This document shows, one piece after another, positions 23,788 through 38,700 of a stretch of DNA of 64,000 nt. The notes under the pieces are model-generated. The model saw nothing but the letters and a program-made list of their open reading frames with translations, did not search any database and was not told where the DNA came from. Origin of the DNA: Mytilus californianus (lineage: Eukaryota > Mollusca > Bivalvia > Mytilida > Mytilidae); the NCBI RefSeq assembly GCF_021869535.1, contig NW_026262734.1:91951285-92015284 (forward strand). The letters run 5' to 3'. The position numbers and the translations under genes were made by a program. The first letter of the stretch is position 1, and each line of letters begins with the position of its first letter.

Positions 23788-26700
23788 GTAAGTACATATA
23801 TACTTAGAGAGTTGTATGTCATGAATTTATTACTGATGCAATTATTTTATCTTCATCTTTGTATACCATATACATTGTAGAATAATAATATTAACGAAAA
23901 TCACCCTTGTGGAAATTTCAGTACATCACAAGGGTGATTTTCACCCTCCCACACACTTCTCTGGTACCCAATCCGGAGTTTAAACTATAATTGGTACTTT
24001 GGGGGCCTCGGTTGGTCAAAGTTGTCCCCTACTTTGACTTGGAGATCAATCTTCTGATATCTCTCCGGTTTGTCTGTTTCTGCCGAGTAGCCCGGTGGTT
24101 CTCTCTGAGTACTTCGACTTCCTCCACCATAATAACATACTTCCAGGTGTCCTAGCACTCCCTTTCTGTTGGGGTGGGGATTGTCCTTGTAAAAATTGTC
24201 GTAAATACGTTAGTAACACATCTCCATAAATCCCGATAGGGAGTGTACATGGATTCCACTGTACCCTCGAAGCTCTCAAGGGTTTCTTTGGATAACGGAG
24301 GAATTTACCAGTACATACATACATACAATAATAATAATGACTTTATTTAAAGAGGGTGACAATTGGCATTCACTATTCTACCTTGAGGCCCTCACAAAAA
24401 ACATACAGAACGAATATTACAAATATTACAATTTTTGATCATATAATTAAACTTTCATGCTATATGATAGTCTGTAGAACAAGAAAAACAAAATAATACA
24501 TTATACACAAACATTAAAAAGACATGATAGAGTTAGAGAGTTGTTAAATATCATTTATAGTTTAGAAATCTACACATTTCCTTTTTAAAAGTACCAAGAT
24601 TTTCGGGTCTCACTAATTAGCGACAAGAAGCGACAAGAAGACTATTTAGCGACAAGAAATTTTTTTTTTTATTAAGATTACTTATTCCAAATAAATATTC
24701 TAAAATATGCATTTAATTTTTTTTTTTTAATATATGGGCAGAAATAAATTGATTTTTTTTGTGAAGAAATTAAACATTTGTAAGGAAGAAAGGGATTGTG
24801 TACAGTCAGAGATATAACTCTATAGGGTTATTATAGAAAATAACTTGCGTGTGTTATTACAGATACTTTCATGAGTTGTCTACTCCTATAATCTTCAATC
24901 AACATTAAACTATGCATAAACATGATAAATATCGTTAAATGAGGCAATACACAAAATAAAATGATGAAAAATATTCACATTTTAATTATGTTTTCCTCTT
25001 GTTTGATTTCAGTTCTTTGTATTTCACAATTTGTGTCAGAGTATTTTCTGGACAATGATGCACAAATAATGCATTTTGCAAGTTTATTATATAGTGTACA
25101 TAGAGAGTTTTAAAAACAAATTATAAGATAAATATACATGTATCATTGTTTTAAAACACAAGTAAAATTAATATCATAATACGACAGGGTAACGAAATAC
25201 TTGCTGTAATACATAATAAATAATAAAATATCACAAATAAATATATCTAGATCTATGTTTCAAAATATTTTTCTTTCTATTTATTGATGGAATATTAACT
25301 TTCTTGTCGCTAAAATTGTTTTCTTTTGCATATTCTTTTAATATTTATTTGGAATAAGTAATTTTAATTAAAAAAAAATGTTTTCTTGTCGCTTCTTGTC
25401 ACTAAATTATTCTTCTTGTCGCTTCTTGAAGCTTCTTGTCGCTAAAATTCTTCTTGTCGCTAATTAGTGAGACCGAGATTTTCACATAGTTTTATTTCCA
25501 GTTAAGTTTAACATGTTTAAGTTAAAAATAAATTAATCTAATTGCTACAAAAATGTGTGGCTACATATGAACCATGTGCCAGGACATAACCTTACTGGCT
25601 AAATGACGATTCAAGTTGCTAAAAAAAAAATGAAAATTGTCTTAAAACTTGTGATTTATTAATCAAATTAAAACTATTAAGTTTTTAATTCTTTTTGTAA
25701 TAAGTCACTATGAAACAGAATTTTGGTAAAGGTGGAGGGAACTAGAATGAAACTTGCAAAAAAAATTTTAAATGAAATAATGTGGAGTTATTTCTATTAA
25801 TCATTTTATTTCGTCCAAATGTTATCATGCTTATCTAACCAATAAAAAGCTTTACATAATTGTTTTACATAATATCAGGAGGAAAAGAACATTTTAATAA
25901 ATTGAAAAAAATATAAATACGAAAGTAAGGAGATGTGCCATTCCCATTGTGGTATGGTTGCCAAGGAAACACTTATAGACCAGAGTCCAAATGAAGTGGA
26001 TTAAAGCACCTACATGTATCAATCACTGTACAGCATTGAACAAAAAATATTAATTTGGTTGGAAAATTGAATTACTAAGTTGTTGTTACTCTCGGAAGTG
26101 AACGATATGTTTTGAAACAACCTCCAGGGCATGTTCACTGACATTAAAAAACATAGAACTAAATTTTATTCAGTACAATAAGCTAGTAGTAGTTCATGTA
26201 GAAATGTAGTTTGTTAAAAAATTGTTCTGTGTTTTAAATTGGTTCAAAAAAACAATTTTTCTCATTATTTTTCCATCATTTAATTTTGTATTACAGAACT
26301 ACTCATGAGTTTTTGTTTGGTGCCCTTGCTGAATTGGTTGACAATAGCAGGTAAGTTTCATAATTCACACGAAGAAAAATATGGGACATGGATAGGAATG
26401 GGGAGAGTGTATTTGACACCTTATCCTTTAAAGAAAAGAAAAAAAACGAAAGATATTTCAGCAAATTCAGGGATTTTGTAAAATTATTGCATTACTGTGA
26501 CACGTTAGTCAATTTCAAAGCTGGGAGGAGCTATAATAGTAAGAACTTCAAATGTAACGTTAATTAACATGTATCATGTGTATATATATCCTTATGTTTC
26601 TGTGTCATGTGTGTTAAGCACAATTTTTGTCTGCTAAACATGAGTCTACTTTTTATCAAGTTTTTACTTCAAAGAATAGTAAAAACCACCATGAAAATTT

Positions 26701-29700
26701 CAATTGAACAGTATTTGCCAGTTATGTTTTTACCACTTAAGGAGTATTGTCTGGGGTGGTAAATACTGGTAATTACCGCTGGTTAATACTTGAACATGAC
26801 ACATACTTGTCATTTTCTAATCAGCACAGCCATTTATCTACATGTATGTATTTAATCCTTTGGAAAAGTTAAAAATTATAATTTTAGTTTTTTTGTCATT
26901 TTTTTTTTTTTTTTCGTTGTTTGGACTGCAATAACACTAAAATCATTATATGTCAGACACAGCACAGGTAGAATAAGTGAAGTCATGACACCCGTTCCAC
27001 TGTAGAACTGTCTGGTAAAAGGATACATTCCAAATAAGAAAAATTTGGAACTAATAACAGATTTTGACCTATTATTTGTATCTATTCATGTACATTTATT
27101 TTGTATATATATCCACTAGCTTGTAGAGGCAGAAAGTATCCATACTGTAATTGAAATTAAAACTAGGTGGATGTAACAGATGCGCTAATTTTTAATTGTT
27201 TCATGACATGCAAGGACAACTCTTAAAAAAGATTAAAAGCAAACAACAATGAAATACATTTTTAAAACCAGTTTAAAACTGGATGTCAGTAATTTGTTCA
27301 GCATTGCAATAAAATGTGATAACCTTTCCTCACATTTGTTTAAGATATTTTACTTTATGGTGCCAGACTATTTTGTATTTTATGTCTTTAATTTCAGAGA
27401 TGCCAATGCAACAACAATCAACATTTTCACAGGTAAGTTCAGAACTTTCAGAAGGAAGTCATCAGGGTTTTTTCGTCTTCTAAATTTTTATGCCCCCGCC
27501 GTAGCGGAGGGGGCATTAAGTTTTACCCTTGTCCGTCTGTACGTACGTCCCAAAATTGGTTTCCATTCCAACTTGAGTTTGCCTCAACCAAATGTTATGA
27601 AACTTATACACAATGCTTATTACCACAAAACACAGATCAAGTATGAATTTTGAAGGCGTCACTTTAACCGTTCTAGAGTTATGCCCCTTTATAAATGGAA
27701 AAATTGCAAAATTTTTAGTTTCCGTTGTCTAAATGAAGTTTGCCTCAACCAAATGTTATGAAACTTATACACAATGCTTATTACCACAAAACACAGATAA
27801 AGTTTGAATTTTGTTGGCATCACTTTAACCGTTCTAGAGTAATGCCCCTTTATAAATGGAAAAATTGCAAAATTTTTAGTTTCCGTTCTCTAACTTAAGT
27901 TTGCTTCAACCAAATGTTATGAAACTTATACACAATGCTTATTACCATAAAACACAGATCAAGTTTGAATTTTGGTGGCGTCTCTTTAATTGTTCTAAGA
28001 GAAATGCCCCTTTATAAATGGAAAAATTGCAAAATTTTTATTTTCTTCTAAATATCAAGTAATTTTTAAAATTGGGAGTTATCTTCCTTTGTCCATGATT
28101 ATAGTTGAATCAACTATATCAATGCTTTATACAATGCAATGTTTAATTTTGACTTCCACTGATAAAACACAGATGAAGTTGAATTTGGGTAGTGTCACTT
28201 TAACCATTATTGAGTTATGCCCCTTTATAAATCGAAAGATTGCAAAATTTTTAGTTTCCATTCTGTAACTTAAGTTTGCCCGAACCAAACATTATGAAAC
28301 CTATACACAATATTCATTACCACAAAACTAAGATCAAGTACAAATTTTTTGTTTCTGTTTTCTAACTTTAGTTTGCCTCAACCAAATGTTATGAAACTTA
28401 TACACAGTGCTTATTACTACATAATACAGATTAAGTACGAAGTTTGGTGACGACACTGTCACCATTCTTGAGTTATGTCCCTTTATAAACATGCAAATTG
28501 CTGAATTTTTCGTTTCCGTTCTCTAACTTTAGTTTGTCTCAACCAAATTTTATAAAACTTATACACAACCGTTCTAGAGTTATGCGTGTTTACAAATAGA
28601 AAAATTGCTGAATTTTTAGATTCTGTTCTCTTCTTAAGTTAGCCTCAACCAAATGTTATGAAACTTACACACAATGCTTATTACCACAAAACTCAGATCA
28701 AGTTCAAATTTGGGTAGCATCTCTTTTAACGTTCTTTAGTTATGTCCCTTTATAACTAAATGATATGCAAGCGGGGGCATTATCTGTGTCCACATGTGGA
28801 CACTATCCACATTTATTTTAAGATGACTTCAGGTTAGAGGGATAATAGATTCACAGAATGGCAGTAATTAAGCCAGGTTTCTGACAGAAAAATCTGGTTA
28901 TTGACTTGGATTAGTTAACAAGCAGGTTACTCCAGCTGTTACATGATATCCTATATAAGAAAAACTTAGTTTGATGTCATTTTGACAGGTTTTTTGACTC
29001 TCATAGTTTGATTAACAATACAAAGAAATGCTGAAGGTTAAAGTCAATATTAAACAGATTTTCACATCCAAATAAGACACTGCTATCCATTTCACTTCAG
29101 TTTTTTTGAAAAGTGGCTTCAAGTCATCTAATATGATGCAGTCCAGATCTGTATTTTTATCTTTCCAAAACTTTGAAAGAAAGCTATACTGAGATTAAAG
29201 TGATTTGATGAGGTATTTGAATAATTGTTTTGAACATGTTGATTGTGAATAAAGTAGATGTGGAGTCAGACATCAATGAGACAGCAACCTCAATTACACA
29301 AATAATCAAACAACAATGTACATGTCTATAAGATATGTCAATTACTTTTAATGTTAAAATGTTGTGAATAAAAAAATAATGTATGTTTGTATCAGAAAGC
29401 CTTACATTAGTTTTTATCTTTGCATGTAAATGTTTTTCTGTTTCAGTCCCAGATGAATCTCTTAGGGGAGGTTACCTGTTGTGTTTCCTTGACGACGGAA
29501 GTGGAATGGACCCAAGTAAGTAGATGTCTAAAGCTGCTTGAAGTGATTAAATGTAATCTATATGAAGTATCGACCTAACACATTTATAACTCTTGGTAAA
29601 TTAGAATCTGAAAAACTTTTCCTGTAAGATTTAAAAATTGCTTGGGTTTCCAACCTTATATGGACAAATTCGAAATTTTATAATATTTAGTTTGAATATT

Positions 29701-32700
29701 TTTGAAATGATCAGTTAAAATTGTTTTGAAATCAAATGATCAGTCAAGCAAATCAGAAGTATGGATTTTTTTTTTTTTTTTTTTGCTTATTTAATGCAGT
29801 GCACACAAAACATTTTAAAAGAAAATTAATATAGGGGTTATTGCATTTGACAATTTATATAGAAATAGAATGATAGTCAACAGTGTTAATGAATAACCCT
29901 TTTGTATAAATTAAGTTTACAGACTGATCACGAACATTTACAGACATGATATGGATATTGCATTATTTACAGTTATTGGATAAAAATTTTAATTTTTAAT
30001 TAGTTACTAAGGAAATATTATGATGATATGTATCAAGTTATTCTATTGCATTTGATGAAAAAGATATAGCTTTGTCAGGAAAAGTTATTTGAGCTGTCAA
30101 ATAATTTCAACTAAAAATATTTCATTTTCAGATGAAACAGCTGATATTATCACATTTGGAAGGTCAACTAAAAGAGACGAAGAAAACTCACACATTGGCA
30201 TGTACGGAAATGGTCTCAAATCGTAAGTTGTTAATAAATAATTTAGGTCATTTAGCTTTCCATTTATTCAAGCTGAGATTTCTGGCAAGGCTTTTGGCAG
30301 TTCTTTTAAAGATATCGTCAGTAAAGTGCTTAAAAGTGCAAAGTATGTATACTTTGATTTTAATTTATTATTTTTTACCAGTACAAAGTTACTGAATTAC
30401 ATAAAATTTTGGATTGGACAGTATATTCCTGCATAGCCCATAAAAAAAGTGTAAACTATTGCAATACTTTCAACTTTCTGTTTGTGTTACCATGGTAACC
30501 ACACATTTTTCTATGTCAAACCTTAATACTGTTTAATATTAATTTTTTTCAGCAGGAAGATTTCCTTAAATATATTATTTACATTTTACATTTTCAAAAT
30601 CAAAAGACAGCATATCATTTATTTTACATTTTATATTTTTGTTATACGACCGCAAAAAAATTTTGTGGTCGTATATTGGTATGACGTTGGCGTCGTCGTC
30701 GTCGTCGTCCGGCGTCGTCGTCCGAATACATATTGGTTTTCGCACTCTAACTTTAGTTTAAGTGAATGGATCTTTTTGAAATTTGACCATAAGGTTAAAT
30801 ACCACAAAAGGAAGGTTGGGATTGATTTTGGGGGTTATGGTAACAACAGTTAAGGAATTAGGGGCCAAAAAGGGGCCAAAAATGAGCATTTTCTAGTTTC
30901 CAGACAATAACTGTGGAACGGTGTATGGATCTCTCTGAAATTATACTACAAGTTTCCATACCACAAAGGGATGGTTAGGATTTGCTTTGGGGGGTTATGG
31001 CTCAAACCGTTTAGGAATTAGGGGCAAAAAAGGGGGAAAAACAAGGTTGTCCTGGTTAATGGACAAATACTTTAGTACAAAACATAATTTAAAGCAGTGT
31101 AAGGGAGATAAATCAAATACATCATTGAAATTATCTCCCTTACACTGCTTTTAAATTATGTATAAAGTAATGGTTAATGAACAATAAAGATAATCTAAAA
31201 CAGTGTAAGGGAGGTAATCCAAATACAACGTTTTGGTTACTTCCCTTACACTGCTTTTAAATTATGTTTAAAGAAATGCATATTTATAAAGGAAGACCAG
31301 TAAAAATATCTGCAAATGTTTTCATCTTTTTTTTTTACAAAAAAATCCATATGAAAGATTTGACACCATATTTTTATTAATTCTATTATAAAATAGATTA
31401 AGTTAGCACTATGGTAAATTTAAATGGGTAATTATGGTTGCCAACTCCATTGGAAATTTGAATTGAGATTATGACCATATCTTGAGGGAAAGAATTTTTT
31501 TGGGGGGAAAAGGGGGGGGGGGGATAAAAAGAAATTGTGGGGGGCCAATTTTTTCTCATTTCAGATTTCAGAAATTAAAAAGAATTATTCTTCAAATATT
31601 ATTTTTTTTTCAAATTTCAAATATTGAAAAATTTCAAGAAGTAATCTTTAATTGCACAGTATGGCGCATTAGATTTGTAAAATCTTTGATCACATTTATT
31701 TATTTGTTATGCCGAATCTAACAGTGTATTTAGATTTTTAATTTTGGGTCCAGTTTTCAAATTGGTCTACATTAATGTCCAAAGGGTCCAAAATTAAACT
31801 TTGTTTGATTTTAGCAAAAATTGAATATATGAGGTTCTTTGATATGCTGAATCTAAACATGTATTTAGATTTTTGATTTTTGGCCCAGTTTTCAAGTTGG
31901 TCCAAATTGGGGTCCAAAATTAAACTTTGTTTGATTTCAACAAAAATTGAATATATGGGGTTCTTTGATATGCTGAGTCTAACCATGTATTTAGATTTTT
32001 TATTTGTGGACCCCTTTATCTAATTGGTTCATATTGAGGTCAAAAGGGTCCAAAATTCAACTTTGTTTGATTTCATCTAAAATTGAATTATTGGGGTTCT
32101 TTGATATTCCAAATCTAACCGTGTATTTAGGTTTTTAATTTTGGGTCCTGTTTTTTAAATTGGTCTACATTGAGGTCCAAAGGGTCCAAAATTAAACTTA
32201 GTTTGATTTTGACAAAAATTGAATTCTTGGGGTTCTTTGATTTGCTGAATCTAAACATGTGTTTAGATTTTTGATTATGGGCCCAGTTTTCAAGTTGGTC
32301 CAAGATAGGGTCCAGTATTTAAACTTTGTTTGATTTCAACAAAAATTGAATATATGGGGTTCTTTGATATGCTGAATCTAAACATGTATTTAGATTTTTG
32401 ATTAGGGCCCAGTTTTCAAGTTGGTCCAAATTGGGGTCCAAAATTAAACTTTGTTTGATTTCAACAAAAATTGAATATATGAGGGTCTTTGATATGCTGA
32501 ATCTAACCATGTATTTAGATTTTTTATTTGTAGGCCCCGCTATCAAATTGGTTCATATTGAGGTCAAAAGGGTCCAAAATTAAACTTTGTTTGATTTCAT
32601 CGAAAATTGAATTATTGGGGTTCTTTGATATGCCAAATCTAACCGTGTTTTTAGATTTTTAATTTGGGTCCCGTTTTTTAAATTGGTCTTCATTGAGGTC

Positions 32701-35700
32701 CAAAGGGTCCAAAATTAAACTTAGTTTGATTTTAACAAAAATTGAATTCTTTGGGTTCTTTGATATGCTGAATCTAAACATGTGTTTAGATTTTTGATTA
32801 TGGGCCCAGTTTTCAAGTTGGTCCAAGTTGGGGTCCAAAATTAAACTTTTTTTGATTTCAACAAAAATTGAATATATGGGGTTCTTTGATATGCTGAATC
32901 TAACCATGAATTTAGATTTTTTATTTGTGGGCCCCGCTATCAAATTGGTTCATATTGAGGTCAAAAGGGTCCAAAATTAAACTTTGTTTGATTTCATCAA
33001 AAATTGAATTATTGGGGTTCTTTGATATTCCAAATCTAAACGTGTATTTAGATTTTTAATTTTAAGTCCCGTTTTTTAAATTGGTCTACATTAAGGTCCA
33101 AAGGGTCCAAAATTAAACTTAGTTTGATTTTAGCAAAAATTGAATTCTTGGGGTTCTTTGATATGCTGAATCTAAACATGTGTTTAGATTTTTGATTATG
33201 GGCCCAGTTTTCAAGTTTGTCCAAGTTGGGGTCCAAAATTAAACTTTGTTTGATTTTAACAAAAATTGAATATATGGGGTTCTTTGATATGCTGAATCTA
33301 ACCATGTATTTTGATTTTGGACATTGGACCATAATAGGTAAATTAAAAAAATTCAAGTTCTTAGACCACATTCTTTCTGTGTCAGAAACCTATGCTGTGT
33401 CAAATATTTAATAACAATCCAAATTCAGAGCTGTATCAAGCTTGAATGTTGTGTCCATACTTGCCCCAACTGTTCAGGGTTCGACCTCTGCGGTCGTATC
33501 AAGCTGCGCCCAAGCGAAGCATTTTATTATATTAGAGGCTCAATGAGGATTGGTAATGACTTGATGGTATTTACAAAGAAAGACAAGGCAATGTCATGTT
33601 TATTTTTGTCACGTACATTTCATGAGGAGGAAGGCATTGATGAGGTACATTATTAATTTAAATTTATGTATATATAAGAATAATAAGATGTGGTATTATT
33701 GCAAGGGAGAGAACTCTCCACCAGAGCCCAAATGACATGGATGTAAGCAACTTAAGGTCACTGTATGGCTTTCAACAATTAGTAAAACCTTTACTGTATA
33801 CTGTGGATTCATTTATTTTCGTGGATTGAGGAAAACTTGCATTTTCGTGGATTTTTGATTTCATGGATTTGTCAATTTCTGCATACAAAGCCTATAGAAA
33901 ATTTGTAATTCGCTGAACATTTGAATTCGTGGTTCACCTGTACGAACGAAACCTACGAAAATTGGTATCCAACGAATAATAATGAATTCACAGTAGTCAT
34001 CTATAAAAGGCCTGAATATGGTTAAATGTGAAACAATTCAAACGAGAAAAAATTAATTATCTGACTTATGACACAAAAATTAAAGAAAAACAAATATGTC
34101 CAGTCTTTGCGCTCAACCACAGGCACACCAGCCCAGGCTTCTAAAACTTCTGTGGCGCCTGTAAAAATCATCTTCACAGGCCAATATGATCTAACTAAAA
34201 TTTTTTAAAAATTCAGCTTCGGGCCTTTAGATTGAAAAGTCTATTGTGAAGAAGGTATGTCTGTCTTGAACCAACAGCTACTGCTGAATAACAGGCACTT
34301 AAAGAATGTATTGAGGTTAAACATGTTTATGAGCATTCGGCTCTCTCCTCAACCTAGGACTTTGGTGTGACATTACAACATACATACACAAGAACAAACT
34401 GTAAATATGATTTGGAAATGGCTAAGCTCAACTGATAAGCAAGAAGCACAAAACAACTTAACAAAAACAAGACTCATTGCACTTATCCAAGAGTACCCAC
34501 AATTAAAAACTAGTCCTTAGCCAAAAATACCTAATAAATTAATCATGATTATTTAAACTTAAGTGTATTTATTTATTTTGAAAAAGAAAGAAAGTAATGT
34601 GTTAATTATTTATTGGACATTACATAATTTGTAAAAGAGATATCATCAAGTAATAATTACATTACATGTATGTTTCAGATGAATCCGTTATTTAGATTGG
34701 ATAACGCTTGCACGTCATACTAAAATTAACCTTCATATTTCAATGAAGTGTAACATTCATGATGACACGTGCCATTACAATAAAGTGCACAGGTTAATTA
34801 AAGAAATAAATGATAGAAATCGATTTTTCATGACCCTAACATAAAAATGTAATTATAAGAATTGAATGCTTCTTTTAGTAATTTTATAGGGTTGTAAAAG
34901 TGTTGATCGTGCACACATTTCTAGAATGAAGCGCTTCATACAAAAAGTGCATCTGTCAACACTTTTACACCCCAATAAAATTACAAAAAGAAGCATTCAA
35001 TTCTTAAGTAAACAGATTATTACTTTACTCTTTAAACATTATGATTATGTCAGGTGCTTGATATTTACTTAAACAGATAATGGGAATTTAAAAAAAAAAT
35101 ACTGGACAGTACAACAGACCATGTCAACCATTGTCAACACAAATATTTTACTCAAACAACTTATAGTCCAGATAGCAGGCGTTTAGGCAGTGTTGCAAGA
35201 GACCCTACCCCTCGTTTTTGTCAAGTTATAAACGAATACACCAAAAATATAAAAACTTGTTATGACTTATGACTGATATTTTTTATATCTGTGTTGAAAA
35301 TTTGATAATCTTTAGAATTATTGTATATCGAGAGCTCAGAGACTATGTACATATGCATCAGGTCTTAAAATTTGTTGTTCAGAGATTTTGAGATGAATTT
35401 TTTTACAGGTGATTGTTCCACTGCCATCATTTGAAGTAAACAGTAGAAAACCCATGAGCAAAGGCAAAAAGGTGAGTATGAAATTCTGAAAAATATCAAC
35501 ATGTTTGATTGCTAAGCCAGAGTTCTCAAAATCTTTTTTCCTAAGTGGTCCTTGAACAAAAGTTGCTGGTCCTCACTATGTTTACTATTGCGACATACAC
35601 AATTTGTCAGTCCTTCGCAAAATGGTGGTGGTGGTCAGGACTACCACTTTTTGAAAACTCTGGATAACCTTAAAGTCAATAATTTTGATAAACTATTATT

Positions 35701-38700
35701 GTATGATTTCTTAAATTTTATATACATGTAGTTTTGTGAGAGAATTATGTAAAAGAACAAATTACTTTTAATGAAAGATAATAACTGATCAGATTTCTAA
35801 GTCAAGTTCACTGTGTGTTCATTTGTTACCATTTGATTTTAAATTAAAGGATACATAATAATTTATAAGCCTGATAATTATGTCATGTTCTATTTTTAGC
35901 ATGAAATTGAAATGGAACTTATCTATAAATATTCACCATTCCACAATGAGGCTGAATTCTTTGAACAGTTTGATAAAATTGAAAGTGAATCAGGGACACT
36001 TGTTATTATATACAATATGAAGCTATTGGACAATGGTTTACCAGAACTGGATGTATTAAGTGATCCGTGGGACATTATATCGGCACATCCTTCCGCCGAA
36101 GAGGATTCAGACGAAGGGTAATAACTTATTGCACAAAACTCAAACAGTACACAAACTTTTTAATTTTACATAATATGTGTGTGGTGTAAAAATGTGTTCT
36201 CCCCAGGGCCTTATAGCACTACGGTACTTTTTACTATGGTGCTATCTGAGTTTATAATAGAATGTATTGTATAGCTTTAGAGTCACTAGACATTATAATT
36301 TACTTTAAACTAAAAATTAATTCAAACAAAACAACAAACCAAGATGTGCATATGCTATTTCAAATTGAATAGTGCTGTTTGAAAATACTGGGGAGAACAC
36401 TGGTTAAATATGAATCACATCTGAATTAAGTCTGTCTTTTAGAATGTAACTTTTTTTTATCTCTTACTACTATGCTAATGTGTCTTTGTGGAGGCACATA
36501 AACACATGTCTTTGTGGAGACACTTTAACACATGTCTTTGTGGAGGCACATAAACACATGTCTTTTCAACAAGATAATGAATTTAGTGCTTTTCATTATT
36601 CAGCAGAAAATAAGCGAAGATGTGTATAATTTTAATGACTTTTAAAACTCCAAATTTAAAGGCATAAAGTTTCATGATATTGTATTTACAGACAGAATAA
36701 GAGATAAATATGGTACAATTTTAAAATGTCAACACATCGTTAAAATTCAGAATTATCTCCCATATTCAACCATATAATGAGAAGAGTTGTCTCCCATAAT
36801 ACACTACACTATGCTTGGTGAATAGACATGTTTGAATACTTGAGAAATTAGTTATGTAGTGTGACATTTATATGTTACTAGGTCGTGGTCAAGGTTTCGT
36901 ACAGAAAGGTAAAAATTAATTGTACCTGAGCATGCTATGTGCTAGCTTTAGAAATCTCAGGGACTGAAATGGCTTACGAAATTGAAACTGCAGCAATCCT
37001 CCAAATTTTGCACCAAAAAGATTTATCACAAATATTTCTAATTCCATTTCTCTGAAAATTATTACCCAGTTAAAGTAATAAATTAAAATCCAAATTTTCT
37101 CAGGAGAAAAGTAATTTTTGTCGAGCCTGCGACTTTTGTCGCAGAAAGCTCGACATAGGGATAGTGATCCGGCGGCGGCGTTAGCTAACTTCTTAAAAGC
37201 TTTATATTTTAAAAGGTGGAAGACCTGGATGCTTCATACTTTGTATATGGATGCCTCATGTTACGAAGTTTCTGTCAGTCACATGTCCAATGTCCTTGAC
37301 CTCATTTTCATGGTTCAGTGACTACTTGAAAAAAAAGTTAAGATTTTTTGAAATGTTAGATTCTCTCTTATTATAAGTAATAGGATAACTATATTTGGTA
37401 TGTGCGTACCTTGCAAGGTCCTCATGCCCGTCAGACAGTTTTCACTTGACCTCGACCTCATTTCATGGATCAGTGAACAAGGTTAAGTTTTGGTGGTCAA
37501 GTCCATATCTCAGATACTATAAGCAATAGGTCTAGTATATTTGGTGTATGAAAGGACTGTAAGGTGTACATGTCCAACTGGCAGGTGTCATCTGACCTTG
37601 ACCTCATTTTCATGGTTCAGTGGTTATAGTTAAGTTTTTGTGTTTTGGTCTGTTTTTCTTATACTGTATGCAATAGGTCTACTATATTTGGTGTATGGAA
37701 TGATTGTAAGGTGTACATGTCTAGCTGGCAGGTGTCATCTGACCTTGACCTCATTTTCATGGTTCAGTGGTTATAGTTAAGTTTTTGTGTTTTGGTCTGT
37801 TTTTCTTATACTGTATGCAATAGGTCTACTATATTTGGTGTATGGAATGATTGTAAGGTGAACATGTCTAGCTGGCAGGTGTCATCTGACCTTGACCTCA
37901 TTTTCATGGTTCAGTGGTCAAAGTTAAGTGTTTGAGTTTTGGTCTTTTTTTCTAATACTGTATGCAATAGGTCTACTATATTTGGTGTATGGAATGATTG
38001 TAAGGTGTACATGTCTAGCTGGCAGGTGTCATCTGACCTTGACCTCATTTTCATGGTTCAGTGGTCAAAGTTAAGTGTTTGAGTTTTGGTCTTTTTTTCT
38101 AATACTGTATGCAATAGGTCTACTATATTTGGTGTATGGAATGATTGTAAGGTGTACATGTCTAGCTGGCAGGTGTCATCTGACCTTGACCTCATTTTCA
38201 TGGTTCAGTGGTCAAAGTTAAGGTCTTTTTTTCTAATACTGTATGCAATAGGTCTACTATATTTGGTGTATGGAATGATTGTAAGGTGTACATGTCTAGC
38301 TGGCAGGTGTCATCTGACCTTGACCTCATTTTCATGGTTCAGTGGTCAAAGTTAAGTGTTTGAGTTTTGGTCTTTTTTTCTAATACTATATGCAATAGGT
38401 CAACTATATTTGTTGTATGGAAGAATTGTTAGCTGTACATGCCTGCCTAGCATGGTTCATCTGACCTTGACCTCATTTTCATGGTTCATTGGTCAATGTT
38501 TAGTTTACTTGGTTAATGTTAAGCTTATGTGATAGTTGTAATAAAGCTTTATATTTAGGACTATCAACATAATATCAATGATTAGTAAAGAAGGCGAGAC
38601 ATTTCAGCGTGTGCACTCTTGTTTAGACAGGTTTTATGATAAATATCAAGACAGCCAGAATAAGTGCTACTTTATCTGATCTTGATTGCATAAGCTAAAT

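Noticed and set aside
24046..24324. 92-residue - strand ORF
   Set aside because: Lies within a SINE/LINE-like repeat (CCGGTGGTTCTC domain); no protein similarity.
27249..27653. 134-residue + strand ORF containing MORC2 exon 3
   Set aside because: It reads through the acceptor and donor of exon 3 into the family C repeat; only 27398-27432 is coding.
31738..33371. Several - strand ORFs sharing [20 protein letters not shown]
   Set aside because: They follow the ~130-bp tandem monomers of family B, shift frame between monomers and lack any other gene signal.
35518..35665. Possible MITE with CCAGAGTTCTCAAAA ends
   Set aside because: Inverted ends are visible but no target duplication or second copy was found, so it was not listed as a separate element.
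37118..38355. ORFs sharing LIFMVQ in family A
   Set aside because: Repeat-unit translation; unit deletions change frame.
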